DNA from: Streptomyces sp. B21-105 | GTDB lineage: Bacteria; Actinomycetota; Actinomycetes; Streptomycetales; Streptomycetaceae | Assembly: GCF_036898465.1 (NCBI RefSeq) | Contig: NZ_JARUMJ010000001.1 | Location: 2,170,001-2,234,000, forward strand | Direction of reading: 5' to 3' | Length of the DNA stretch: 64,000 nucleotides | In this document: piece after piece, positions 7,546 through 15,899 of the stretch | Layout of the letters: each line of letters begins with the position of its first letter | Numbering within the stretch: the stretch's first letter is position 1 | Notes under the pieces: model-generated | What the model saw: the letters and a program-made list of their open reading frames with translations, nothing else | Told to the model about the DNA's origin: nothing | Databases searched by the model: none | Position numbers and translations under genes: made by a program

Positions 7546-7659
7546 ATCGAGGAGGCTTTGGACCCGACGGAGCCCCAGGCTGCGGCCGCGCCGGACGACG
7601 CTCTGTCGGGCCAGCTGGCCTTCGACTTCGACCTCGATGACGGGGATGACGACGAATGA
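7447..7659 (+). pseudogene. C-terminal fragment of an unidentified protein
   Basis: An open frame on the plus strand, without a start, reads EFGVRHPFVHLARLADDY and continues to an acidic end, LAFDFDLDDGDDDE, and TGA at 7657-7659. A hairpin terminator begins 6 bases later, as expected for a real gene end. It overlaps the start of the DUF499 remnant on the opposite strand by about 100 bases, so at most one of the two readings is ancestral there. I do not recognise the family. Confidence 0.35.
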
Positions 7660-7664
7660 AGCTT

Positions 7665-7710
7665 CCCGCTGAGGAGCCGAGGGAGTCTCACCCCTCGTCT
7701 CCTCAGCGGG
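7665..7710 (+). terminator. Hairpin terminator, 12-bp outer and 6-bp inner stem
   Basis: CCCGCTGAGGAG (7665-7676) pairs with CTCCTCAGCGGG (7699-7710), and inside it CGAGGG pairs with CCCTCG. It lies just after the plus-strand fragment that stops at 7659 and marks the right border of the decayed patch. Confidence 0.75.
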
Positions 7711-8208
7711 TAAGGCCCCTACTACCTCAGGGGCGTATGTGCGGGTTCAATAAATGCATACGCATGCTCTCGGGGAGTGATCTTGGGGCCCGCGGGAACC
7801 TCAACATCAATTAGTCCTGTTGTGCTGGTCAAGGGATCTCGTGAACGACCCACAGCAGCGGAGAGGGCGGTTCCGGCCAGTGGCCGGGCCGCCCTCTCCG
7901 CATTCCCGCCCCCGCAAGCCCCCGTAGGCCGCTGTACGCCCCTTTGCACCCCCGCCCTGACCACTCCGTGGGCCCTTTCCGGTCGATGTGGGGCAGATCT
8001 CGCCGCGGCGTGGGCCGTGCAGGTCAGAGCCCTGCGAACGATCTTTCCTCGCGCCCCGGACAGCCTCCCCGAGTGGCCGGCGCAAGCCGGCGCGCCTAGC
8101 TTCGTACTAAAATTTCCGGCTTGTCATGGAGCTGGACCGGACAACCCCAGGCAGACCTGCGGGCCCGCCGGCGCCCCGGAGGCTTCCGGGTTCGAGACGC
8201 GAGGACCG
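7711..8208. other. Leader region before the Pls/PosA synthetase gene
   Basis: There is no gene in this stretch. GCGTATG (7734-7740) and CATACGC form a distant inverted repeat. A perfect 13-bp hairpin at 7858-7901 (GCGGAGAGGGCGG with CCGCCCTCTCCGC) insulates the synthetase from upstream transcription. The AT-rich block at 8105-8114 (TACTAAAATT), about 100 bases before the start codon, is the best candidate for the -10 region. Confidence 0.5.
7858..7901. terminator. Perfect 13-bp hairpin upstream of the synthetase
   Basis: GCGGAGAGGGCGG (7858-7870) and CCGCCCTCTCCGC (7889-7901) are exact inverse copies, with the smaller GGCC/GGCC pair in the loop. This type of hairpin commonly ends transcription in Streptomyces. 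Confidence 0.7.
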
Positions 8209-11200
8209 ATGGCAGCCATTCACGAGAGCAGCGCTCTCGGCCTGCTCGACGACGAGATCCACGCCCGACTCGGTGACACCGCCCGTTTCTCCGGCGGTCC
8301 TGCCGCCTCGCCGCGCACCCTCGTCGACGTCTTCGACGCCTCCGTGCGGTCGTTCCCCGACGAGCTCGCCCTGGACGACGGCAGCACGCCCCTCACCTAC
8401 CGCGCCCTCGCCGTCGAGGTGGACGGCCTCCGGCGCCGGCTCGCCGCCGCCGGGGTCGGCCTCGGCGACCGGGTGGGCGTGCGCGTGCCGTCCGGCACCA
8501 ACGACCTGTACGTGGCCGTCCTGGCCGTCCTCGCCGTCGGCGCGGCCTATGTGCCGGTGGACGCCGAGGACCCCGACGAGCGGGCAGAGCTGGTGTTCGG
8601 GGAGGCGGACGTGCGGGCCGTGGTCGGCGCCGGGCAGGAGATCACCGTCCACGGCGTGTCCGGGGCGGCGGCGGCCCGCCCCGATACCGGGCACGACGCC
8701 TGGATCATCTTCACCTCCGGCTCGACCGGGAAGCCCAAGGGCGTCGCCGTCAGTCACCGCAGCGCCGCCGCGTTCGTGGACGCCGAGGCCGCGCTGTTCC
8801 TCACCGAGGAGCCGATCGGACCCGGCGACCGCGTCATGGCCGGGCTGTCGGTGGCCTTCGACGCCTCCTGCGAGGAGATGTGGCTGGCCTGGCGGTACGG
8901 GGCCTGTCTGGTGCCGGTGCCGCGCTCCCAGGTCCGCAGCGGCGCCGACCTCGGGCCCTGGCTGGTCGAGCAGGAGATCACGGTCGTCTCCACCGTGCCG
9001 ACGCTGGCCGCGCTGTGGGAGCCCGAGACCCTCAACGACGTCCGGCTGCTGATCTTCGGCGGCGAGGCCTGTCCGCCGGAGCTGGTGCAGCGGCTGGTGA
9101 CGGAGGGCCGGGAGGTGTGGAACACCTACGGGCCGACCGAGGCGACCGTGGTGGCCTGCGCGTCGCTGATGTCCGGCGAGGAGCCGGTCCGCATCGGACT
9201 GCCGCTGCGGGGCTGGGAGCTGGCCGTCGTGGACGAGGCCGGCGAGCCGGTGCCGATGGGCGGCAGCGGACAGCTGGTGATCGGCGGGGTCGGGCTGGCC
9301 CGGTATCTCGACGCGGAGAAGGACGCGGAGAAGTACGCGCCGCTGACGTCGCTGGGCTGGGAGCGGGCGTACCGCAGCGGCGACCTGGTGCGCGCCGACG
9401 CCGACGGGCTCGTCTTCCTCGGCCGGGCCGACGAGCAGATCAAGCTCGGCGGGCGGCGCATCGAACTGGGCGAGGTGGACGCGGCGCTGCAAGCGCTGCC
9501 GGGCGTCGCGGGGGCCGCGGCGGCCGTGCGCAGCGCCCGCAGCGGCAACCAGCTTCTCGTGGGGTACGTCGTCGTCCAGGAGGGCTGGGACCAGGCGGCG
9601 GCCGTGCGGCGGCTGCGCGCCGAGCTGCCCGCGGCCCTGGTGCCGCTGCTCGCCCCGGTCGACGACCTGCCGACCCGGACGTCCGGGAAGGTGGACCGCA
9701 ACGCGCTGCCCTGGCCCCTGGAGGGGCTGGAGCCCGGCGGCAGGACCGAGCAGCTGTACGGCACCGAGGCCTGGCTCGCCGAGCAGTGGACGGAGGTGCT
9801 CGGCATCCCGGTCTCCGGGGCCCGCGACGACTTCTTCGCGATCGGCGGCAGCAGCCTGGCCGCCGCTCAGCTCACCACGAGGCTGCGCACCCGGTATCCG
9901 AGCGCGGCTGTCCTGGACGTCTACCAGCAGCCGACGCTGCGCAAGCTGGCCCGTTATCTGGAGGAGTCCGCGCAGGACGACGGGGCCGCCCGCGTCGTCG
10001 CGCCGGTGCCCGTGCGCGCGAAGGTGATCCAGCTGCTGCTTCTTGTCCCGCTGTTCACGCTGCTGGGGCTGCGCTGGACGGTGCCGCTGGCCCTGGTGGG
10101 CAACCTGCTGCCGATGTACTCCTGGCTGCCGACCGCGCCCTGGTGGCTGGTGGTCAGCGGCGCGCTGCTGCTGTTCAGCCCGCCCGGGCGGCTCGCCATC
10201 GCGGCCGGCGGTGCGCGGCTGCTGCTGCGCGGGGTGCGGCCCGGGCGGTACGCGCGCGGCGGCGGCGTCCATCTGCGGCTGTGGACCGCGGAGCGGCTGG
10301 CCGAGTTCAGCGGGGCGACCTCGCTGACCGGGTCCTGGCTGGAGCGGTACGCGCGGGCGCTGGGCGCCAAGGTCGGGCCCGACGTGGACCTGCACTCGCT
10401 GCCGCCGGTCACCGGCATGCTCAGGCTGGGCCGGGGCGCGGCCGTCGAGTCCGAGGTGGACCTGTCGGGTTACTGGCTGGACGGCGACCGGCTGGAGATC
10501 GGCCCGGTCAAGGTGGGTGCGCACGCGGTGGTCGGCACGCGCAGCATGCTGTTCCCGGGCGCCCGGGTCGGCAAGCGGGCCGAGGTGGCGCCGGGTTCCG
10601 CGGTGACCGGTCAGGTCCCCACGGGTCAGCGGTGGGCGGGCGCGCCCGCGGCCAAGCTCGGCAAGGCCAAGCGCAACTGGCCCAAGGAGCGGCCGGCTCG
10701 GGGCACGTACTGGCGCTTCATGTACGGGCTGACCGGCTTCGCGCTGACCGCGCTGCCGGTGCTGGCCGGCGGGGCGGCGCTGCTGGTGGCGGCCCTGTTC
10801 GTGCCGCCCGGCGGTGGTCTCGGCGTGGCACTGTCGGGGGCCGCGCTCGCCCTGGTCCCGGCGACGCTCGCCTTCGGGCTGGCGTACGCGGTGCTGCTGC
10901 TGGCGGCCGTGCGGCTGCTGAGCCTGCGGCTGCGGGAGGGCACGCACCCCACGCACAGCCGGACGGGCTGGCAGGCCTGGACGGTCACGCAGCTCATGGA
11001 CCGCTCGCGGGAGACCCTGTTCCCGCTGTACGCGGGGCTGGTCACGCCGGTGTGGCTGCGACTGCTGGGGATGCGGATCGGCAAGGGCGCCGAGGTCTCC
11101 ACCGTGCTCGCCCTGCCCAGTCTGACCACGGTCGGGGAGGGCGCGTTCCTCGCCGACGACACGCTGACCGCGCCGTACGAGCTGGGCGGCGGCTGGATGC

Positions 11201-12075
11201 GGATCGGGCGCGCGGAGATCGGGCGGCGGGCGTTCCTCGGCAACTCGGGGATGACCGCGCCGGGGCGGAGCGTGCCGGACGGCGGTCTGGTGGGCGTGCT
11301 GTCGGCGACGCCCAAGAAGGCGAAGAAGGGCAGCTCGTATCTGGGGCTGCCGCCGGTGAAGCTGCCGCGGAACACGATGGACGCCGACCGGAGCCGGACG
11401 TACGAGCCGACGGCAAGGCTGCTGTGGGCGCGTGCGCTGGTGGAGCTGTGCCGGATCGTGCCGGTGTTCTGTTCGGCGGGGCTGGCGGTGCTGACGGTGG
11501 CGGCGTTGTGCGCGCTCGGCGCCTGGGCGCCGCTGCTGTCGGGGCTGGTGCTGCTCGGGGCGGGGGCCGCGGCGGCCGTCGTCTCGGTGGTCGCCAAGTG
11601 GCTGCTGGTCGGCCGACACCGCAGCGGGGAGCATCCGCTGTGGAGCGGGTTCGTGTGGCGCAACGAGCTGGCGGACACGTTCGTCGAGGTGGTGGCCGTG
11701 CCGTGGCTGGCCGGGGCGGTGCCGGGGACGCCCGTGATGACGGCGTGGCTGCGTGGGCTCGGGGCGCGGATCGGCCGGGGCACGTGGGTGGAGAGCTACT
11801 GGCTCCCGGAGTCGGACCTGGTCACGCTGGAGGACGGCGTGACGGTCAACCGCGGGTGCGTCCTGCAGACTCACCTCTTCCACGACCGGATCTTGCGGAC
11901 GGATACTGTGGTCCTCCGTGAGGGCGCCACGCTGGGTCCTGGCGGGATCGTGCTGCCCGGCAGCACGGTCGGGGCCCGGACGACCCTGGGTCCCGCGTCG
12001 CTCGTCATGGCCGCGGAGTCCGTCCCGGACGACACCCGCTGGCTCGGCAACCCGATCGAGGCATGGCGTCCCTGA
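8209..12075 (+). CDS. Pls/PosA-family single-module peptide synthetase (cationic homopolymer type)
   Basis: 1288 residues, close to epsilon-poly-lysine synthetase Pls (about 1319). The order is an adenylation domain (residues 30-520; A3 FTSGSTGKPKG near 168, NTYGPTE near 305, GRADEQIKLGGRR near 405), a carrier domain with phosphopantetheine Ser548 in FFAIGGSSL, then six predicted membrane helices in three pairs (about 605-665, 837-905, 1081-1135). Three soluble segments lie between and after them, with left-handed beta-helix hexapeptide repeats (GARVGKRAEVAPG, LGMRIGKGAEV, LGARIGRGTWVES). No condensation or thioesterase domain is present, as in Pls. The pocket motif FDASCEEMW puts an acidic residue where a basic substrate side chain could bind. 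The ATG at 8209 follows GAGGACCG. Product is unknown: lysine, ornithine, diaminobutyrate or beta-lysine polymers are possible. Confidence 0.9.
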   Translation: MAAIHESSALGLLDDEIHARLGDTARFSGGPAASPRTLVDVFDASVRSFPDELALDDGSTPLTYRALAVEVDGLRRRLAAAGVGLGDRVGVRVPSGTNDLYVAVLAVLAVGAAYVPVDAEDPDERAELVFGEADVRAVVGAGQEITVHGVSGAAAARPDTGHDAWIIFTSGSTGKPKGVAVSHRSAAAFVDAEAALFLTEEPIGPGDRVMAGLSVAFDASCEEMWLAWRYGACLVPVPRSQVRSGADLGPWLVEQEITVVSTVPTLAALWEPETLNDVRLLIFGGEACPPELVQRLVTEGREVWNTYGPTEATVVACASLMSGEEPVRIGLPLRGWELAVVDEAGEPVPMGGSGQLVIGGVGLARYLDAEKDAEKYAPLTSLGWERAYRSGDLVRADADGLVFLGRADEQIKLGGRRIELGEVDAALQALPGVAGAAAAVRSARSGNQLLVGYVVVQEGWDQAAAVRRLRAELPAALVPLLAPVDDLPTRTSGKVDRNALPWPLEGLEPGGRTEQLYGTEAWLAEQWTEVLGIPVSGARDDFFAIGGSSLAAAQLTTRLRTRYPSAAVLDVYQQPTLRKLARYLEESAQDDGAARVVAPVPVRAKVIQLLLLVPLFTLLGLRWTVPLALVGNLLPMYSWLPTAPWWLVVSGALLLFSPPGRLAIAAGGARLLLRGVRPGRYARGGGVHLRLWTAERLAEFSGATSLTGSWLERYARALGAKVGPDVDLHSLPPVTGMLRLGRGAAVESEVDLSGYWLDGDRLEIGPVKVGAHAVVGTRSMLFPGARVGKRAEVAPGSAVTGQVPTGQRWAGAPAAKLGKAKRNWPKERPARGTYWRFMYGLTGFALTALPVLAGGAALLVAALFVPPGGGLGVALSGAALALVPATLAFGLAYAVLLLAAVRLLSLRLREGTHPTHSRTGWQAWTVTQLMDRSRETLFPLYAGLVTPVWLRLLGMRIGKGAEVSTVLALPSLTTVGEGAFLADDTLTAPYELGGGWMRIGRAEIGRRAFLGNSGMTAPGRSVPDGGLVGVLSATPKKAKKGSSYLGLPPVKLPRNTMDADRSRTYEPTARLLWARALVELCRIVPVFCSAGLAVLTVAALCALGAWAPLLSGLVLLGAGAAAAVVSVVAKWLLVGRHRSGEHPLWSGFVWRNELADTFVEVVAVPWLAGAVPGTPVMTAWLRGLGARIGRGTWVESYWLPESDLVTLEDGVTVNRGCVLQTHLFHDRILRTDTVVLREGATLGPGGIVLPGSTVGARTTLGPASLVMAAESVPDDTRWLGNPIEAWRP

Positions 12076-13508
12076 GGACGGGCTACTCGGACCCGGAGCG
12101 CGGCGACGCACCGGCGGCGGGCGGTTCGAGCACAGGGCAGGGAGCGGACGCGGAAGTGGCAGTTCAGCAGTCGGTAGGGCCGGACCCGTACTTCCCGGCC
12201 AACGGTGACTCCCGGTACCGGGTGCACCGCTACGAGCTCACGCTGGACTACCGGCCGGGCCCGAACCGGCTGTCGGGCGCCGCGCGGATCAACGCGATCG
12301 CGGGGCGGTCGGCGCTGGCCGAGTTCCAGCTGAACCTGGCCGACTTCAAGCTCGGCCGGGTGCGGGTGGACGGTCGTCCGGCGCACTACACGCACCGGGG
12401 CGGCCGGCTGCGGGTCCGGCCGGCCAAGCCGGTCCGCGCCGGGGCCGCCTTCACGGTGGAGGTGCAGTGGTCGGGCAACCCGAAGCCGGTGAACAGCCCC
12501 TGGGGCGGGCTCGGCTGGGAGGAGCTGGACGACGGGGCACTGGTGGCGAGCCAGCCGGTCGGGGCGCCGTCCTGGTACCCGTGCAACGACCGTCCGGCGG
12601 ACAAGGCGTCGTACCTGATGTCGGTCACGACGCCGTCGGCGTACTCGGTGGTGGCGGGCGGCCGGCTGCTGACGCGGACCACGAAGGCGTCGACGACCAC
12701 CTGGGTGTACGAGCAGTCGGCGCCGACGTCGAGCTATCTGATAGGGCTGTCGATCGGCAAGTACCAGACGGTGCTGCTGGGCGACCCGGGGCTCGGCGGC
12801 GTCCCGCAGCACGGGCACATCCCGGCACGGCTGCTGCCGGAGTTCTCGCGGGACTTCGCGCGCCAGCCCGGCATGATGCAGGTCTTCCAGCAGCTCTTCG
12901 GTCCCTACCCGTTCGACGAGTACGCGGTGGTCGTGACGGAGGAGGAGCTCGACGTCCCCGTCGAGGCGCAGGGGTTGTCGCTGTTCGGCGCCAACCACGT
13001 GGACGGGGCGCGGGGTTCGGAGCGGCTGGTCGCGCACGAACTGGCGCACCAGTGGTTCGGCAACAGCGTGTCGATCGCCGACTGGCGGCACATCTGGCTG
13101 AACGAGGGGTTCGCGAAGTACGCGGAGTGGCTGTGGTCGGAGCGGTCCGGCGGCCGCAGCGCACAGCAACTCGCCGCCGTCGCCCACCGGTTGCTGGCGA
13201 CACAGCCGCAGGATCTGCTGCTCGCCGACCCCGGGCGCAAGTCGATGTTCGACGACCGGCTCTACGAGCGCGGCGGTCTCGCCGTGCACGCCGTGCGCTG
13301 CGCGCTGGGCGATGACGCGTTCTTCCACATGGTGCGCGCCTGGCTCGGGGTGCACCGGGGCGGGTCGGTGACCACGGCGACGTTCGCCGCGCACGCCGCC
13401 CGGTTCACGTCCGAGCCGCTGGACGAGCTGTTCGCGGCGTGGGTCTACGGGAGGTCGCTCCCGCCGCTGCCGACGCCTTCGGCGCAACGCGGCGCGGCAT
13501 CGGCCTGA
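12063..13508 (+). CDS. M1-family zinc aminopeptidase
   Basis: 481 residues, shorter than full M1 enzymes (about 850), consistent with the N-terminal saddle plus catalytic domain only. The zinc site is intact: HELAH at residues 325-329 and the third ligand Glu348 in WLNEGFAKY, giving HExxH-x18-E. Tyr263-region motifs and the exopeptidase GAMEN-like strand are replaced by EAQGLSLFG. No signal peptide is evident. It starts inside the synthetase gene (13-base overlap), so the two are translationally coupled. In S. albulus an aminopeptidase called Pld degrades epsilon-poly-lysine, which suggests this one trims or clears the synthetase product (inference). Confidence 0.88.
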   Translation: MASLRTGYSDPERGDAPAAGGSSTGQGADAEVAVQQSVGPDPYFPANGDSRYRVHRYELTLDYRPGPNRLSGAARINAIAGRSALAEFQLNLADFKLGRVRVDGRPAHYTHRGGRLRVRPAKPVRAGAAFTVEVQWSGNPKPVNSPWGGLGWEELDDGALVASQPVGAPSWYPCNDRPADKASYLMSVTTPSAYSVVAGGRLLTRTTKASTTTWVYEQSAPTSSYLIGLSIGKYQTVLLGDPGLGGVPQHGHIPARLLPEFSRDFARQPGMMQVFQQLFGPYPFDEYAVVVTEEELDVPVEAQGLSLFGANHVDGARGSERLVAHELAHQWFGNSVSIADWRHIWLNEGFAKYAEWLWSERSGGRSAQQLAAVAHRLLATQPQDLLLADPGRKSMFDDRLYERGGLAVHAVRCALGDDAFFHMVRAWLGVHRGGSVTTATFAAHAARFTSEPLDELFAAWVYGRSLPPLPTPSAQRGAASA

Positions 13509-13864
13509 GCGCCGGCACGGGGGCGGCACGGCGACGCGAGCGAGGGCCGGGCTGGGCATCGGCCCTCGGCCGCGGTCCGGGAGCGACGCGGCGACGCGGG
13601 CGGGGCGCGGCCCGGCCACGGCCTGGGTTGCGGATGCCAGCGGCACAGTGACACGGGCGAGGACTGGGCGGGCGGCGCGCGGCGCGCGGGCCCCGGCCCC
13701 CAGGGGTGTCGGGCGGGTGGTCCCGGAAGGCCGAGTGGATTCCGGGCGGCCGGGTGGTCCCGGGGGCCAAGTGGATTCCGGACGGCCTAGTGATCCTGGA
13801 CGGCGGATGGTCCCGGGGGGGGCCGGGCGGGCGGGGGTTCCGGGCGGGCGGGCACAATGGGTGT
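13509..13864. other. GC-rich gap with a 36-37-bp tandem repeat
   Basis: There is no convincing gene. Between 13715 and 13787 two tandem copies of a 36-37-bp unit lie end to end; each contains GGGTGGTCCCGG, then GTGGATTCCGG, then CGGCC. A degenerate third copy follows to about 13817. The repeat ends about 50 bases before the YchJ-like gene. Confidence 0.6.
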
Positions 13865-14299
13865 ATGGCACGACGTTCCGCCCGCCCGCGGCAGCCCGCC
13901 TTTGCCGCTGCGCCCGCCGTTCCCGCTGTTCCCGGCGACTGCCCGTGTGGGCTCTCCGCGACGTACGAGGCGTGCTGCGGCCGCTGCCACGCGGGCGCCG
14001 GGGTCGCGGCGACCGCCGAGGCGCTGATGCGGTCGCGCTACAGCGCGTTCGTCACCGGCGAGGCGGGCTATCTGCTGCGGACCTGGCATCCGCGGACGCG
14101 TCCGGAGCGGCTGGAGCTCGATCCCGGGATGCGCTGGACCGGCCTGGAGATCCTCTCCGTGGCCGGCGGGAGCGCGTTCCACTCGACGGGGTCGGTGGAG
14201 TTCCGCGCGTCGTACCGGGGCGGCTCGCTGCACGAGCGCAGCCGCTTCGAGCGGGTGGACGGGGCCTGGGCGTACGTGGACGGTGACTTCCCGGAGTGA
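13865..14299 (+). CDS. YchJ-like protein (UPF0225, SEC-C type zinc motif)
   Basis: 144 residues. The N-terminal Cys block CPCGLSATYEACCGRCHAG is the zinc-binding SEC-C-like motif, followed by ALMRSRYSAFVTGEAGYLLRTWHP, a segment typical of YchJ proteins, and an NTF2-like beta sheet (VEFRASY, RFERVDGAWAYVDG). Function is unknown in the family. The ATG at 13865 is preferred because homologues begin just before the Cys block. The next gene is convergent, with only 18 bases between the stops and no clear terminator. Confidence 0.85.
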   Translation: MARRSARPRQPAFAAAPAVPAVPGDCPCGLSATYEACCGRCHAGAGVAATAEALMRSRYSAFVTGEAGYLLRTWHPRTRPERLELDPGMRWTGLEILSVAGGSAFHSTGSVEFRASYRGGSLHERSRFERVDGAWAYVDGDFPE

Positions 14300-14317
14300 C
14301 GCCGTACGCCGGCCGGG

Positions 14318-15019
14318 TCAGGGGGCCAGGATGTCCAGTTCGTGGAGGGCGCCGACGGTGATCTCACGGGTGAGGCGTTCCGCACGGGCCGCGTCGCCGG
14401 CCCGGACCGCCTCGGCGACCTGGACGTGCAGGGTGACGGCGGCCGGGTCGGGGTCCTCGAACATGACCTCGTGATGCGTGCGGCCGGCCAGCACCTCCGC
14501 GACGACGTCGCCGAGGCGGGCGAACATCTCGTTGCCCGAGGCGGCGAGGATCACCCTGTGGAACGCCATGTCGTGGACGAGATACCCCTCGAGCCGGTGG
14601 CCGCGTGAGTGAGCCACCATGCCGAGCGCGCACTCGGTGAGTTCGGCACACTGTTCCGCCGTGGCGTGTCGCGCCGCGAGGCCCGCCGCGACCGGCTCGA
14701 TCGCCGAGCGCAGGACGGTGAGCGAGCGCAGTTGGTGCGGGCGGTCGGCGCCGGCCAGCCGCCAGCGGATGACCTGCGGGTCGTAGACGTTCCACGCGGA
14801 CCTGGGGCGGACCGTCACGCCGACGCGGCGGCGCGACTCGACCAGGTCCATGGACTCCAGCACGCGGACCGCCTCGCGCATCACGGACCGGGAGACGTCG
14901 AAGCGCTGGGCCAGCTCGTCGGTGCGCAGGACGCTGCCGGGCGGATACTCGCCCGCCGTGATCGCGGGCCCCAGGGCGTCCAGTACGCGGCCGTGCAGCC
15001 CCCGGTCCGGAGTGGTCAT
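14318..15019 (-). CDS. gntR: FadR-subfamily GntR regulator of the gluconate genes
   Basis: 233 residues. A winged helix-turn-helix (about residues 8-70: GSVLRTDELAQRFDVSRSVMREAVRVLESMDLV) is followed by the all-helical FCD ligand domain (about 85-220) with metal-type His and Asp residues in VHDMAFHRVILAASGN and HLQVAEAVRAGD-like segments. It is divergent from gluconate kinase and permease genes, so gluconate or 6-phosphogluconate is the likely inducer. A GTCAGAC palindrome in the shared promoter is the candidate operator. Confidence 0.88.
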   Translation of the reverse strand: MTTPDRGLHGRVLDALGPAITAGEYPPGSVLRTDELAQRFDVSRSVMREAVRVLESMDLVESRRRVGVTVRPRSAWNVYDPQVIRWRLAGADRPHQLRSLTVLRSAIEPVAAGLAARHATAEQCAELTECALGMVAHSRGHRLEGYLVHDMAFHRVILAASGNEMFARLGDVVAEVLAGRTHHEVMFEDPDPAAVTLHVQVAEAVRAGDAARAERLTREITVGALHELDILAP

Positions 15020-15053
15020 GCACTCAGCGTACGGGGTAGATCACGGAGCCAAA

Positions 15054-15064
15054 AAGTCAGACTT
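15054..15064. promoter_or_regulatory. Candidate GntR operator
   Basis: AAGTC-A-GACTT is a perfect odd palindrome, 35 bases from the gntR start and about 90 from gntK. Its core, GTCAGAC, fits the GTCNGAC core of FadR-type operators. A site here could control both directions. Confidence 0.45.
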
Positions 15065-15162
15065 ATTTGGCGCTTGGTCTTGCAATAGTCCTACCTAATC
15101 GGTTTCATCGTCGGCGGCGGCGTCCACCGGCGCCCGATGTCGAGGAAGACAGCGAGGCAGAG

Positions 15163-15726
15163 ATGCGTACCCCGCACGTCGTCGTGGTGATGGGCGTCTC
15201 CGGCACGGGCAAGACCACGATCGGTCCTCTGCTCGCCGCCCGGCTGGGCGTCCCCTACACCGAGGGCGACGACTTCCACCCGCAGGCCAACATCGCCAAG
15301 ATGTCGGCCGGCACCCCCCTCGAGGACGGCGACCGGTGGCCGTGGCTCGACGCGATCGGCGTCTGGGCGCACGGGCGGGCCGGGCTCGGCGGCGTGGTCA
15401 GCTGCTCGGCGCTGAAGCGGTCGTACCGCGACCGGCTCAGGGCGGCCGCCCCCGCCGTCGTCTTCGTCCACCTGGCGGGCGACCGGTCGCTGATCGAGGA
15501 CCGCATGGCGCACCGGCAGGGTCACTTCATGCCGACGGCGCTGCTGGACTCCCAGTTCGCCACGCTCCAGCCGCTCGAGGCGGACGAGGCCGGAGTCGTC
15601 GTCGACGTCGTCGGCAGCCCGGAGGCCATCGCCGGGCGGGCGGTGGCGGCGCTGAACGCCCTCGCCGATCCCGCCGATCCCGGCGCCCCCGGCAATCCCT
15701 CTGGCCCCGGCAACCCCGGCGGCTGA
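15163..15726 (+). CDS. gntK: Gluconokinase
   Basis: 187 residues. The P-loop GVSGTGKTT lies near residues 11-19, then the gluconokinase signature GDDFHPQANIAKMSAGTPLEDGDR is recognisable around residues 35-58, and SALKRSYRDRLR is the lid and substrate region. It phosphorylates D-gluconate to 6-phosphogluconate in the cytosol. The ATG at 15163 places the P-loop at the normal distance; an upstream frame adds an Arg/Pro-rich leader without support. The C-terminus carries an unusual Pro/Gly/Asn-rich tail (PADPGAPGNPSGPGNPGG) encoded by short repeats. Confidence 0.93.
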   Translation: MRTPHVVVVMGVSGTGKTTIGPLLAARLGVPYTEGDDFHPQANIAKMSAGTPLEDGDRWPWLDAIGVWAHGRAGLGGVVSCSALKRSYRDRLRAAAPAVVFVHLAGDRSLIEDRMAHRQGHFMPTALLDSQFATLQPLEADEAGVVVDVVGSPEAIAGRAVAALNALADPADPGAPGNPSGPGNPGG

Positions 15727-15899
15727 GCCCTCGTCCGGCTGACTCCCCCGTCGGCTGCCCCTGCCGGTCGGCCCCCCGTGCCCCCCCCGGTGGACCGGTC
15801 GTCATCACCCTCCTCCGTCGCCGGCCCCACCTCCGCACGTCCCGTATCCCGCACCTCCCCGTATCCCTCCCCCTCCCCTACCTGACAAGGGAATCCCCC

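Noticed and set aside
7734..7766. A second attachment site of the tRNA-Leu island
   Set aside because: GGGTTCAA at about 7740-7750 is short and its flanks do not match the tRNA 3' end.
8107..12111. A very long open frame antisense to the polymer synthetase
   Set aside because: It is rich in His, Arg, Gln and Pro with no domain, as expected opposite high-GC coding DNA.
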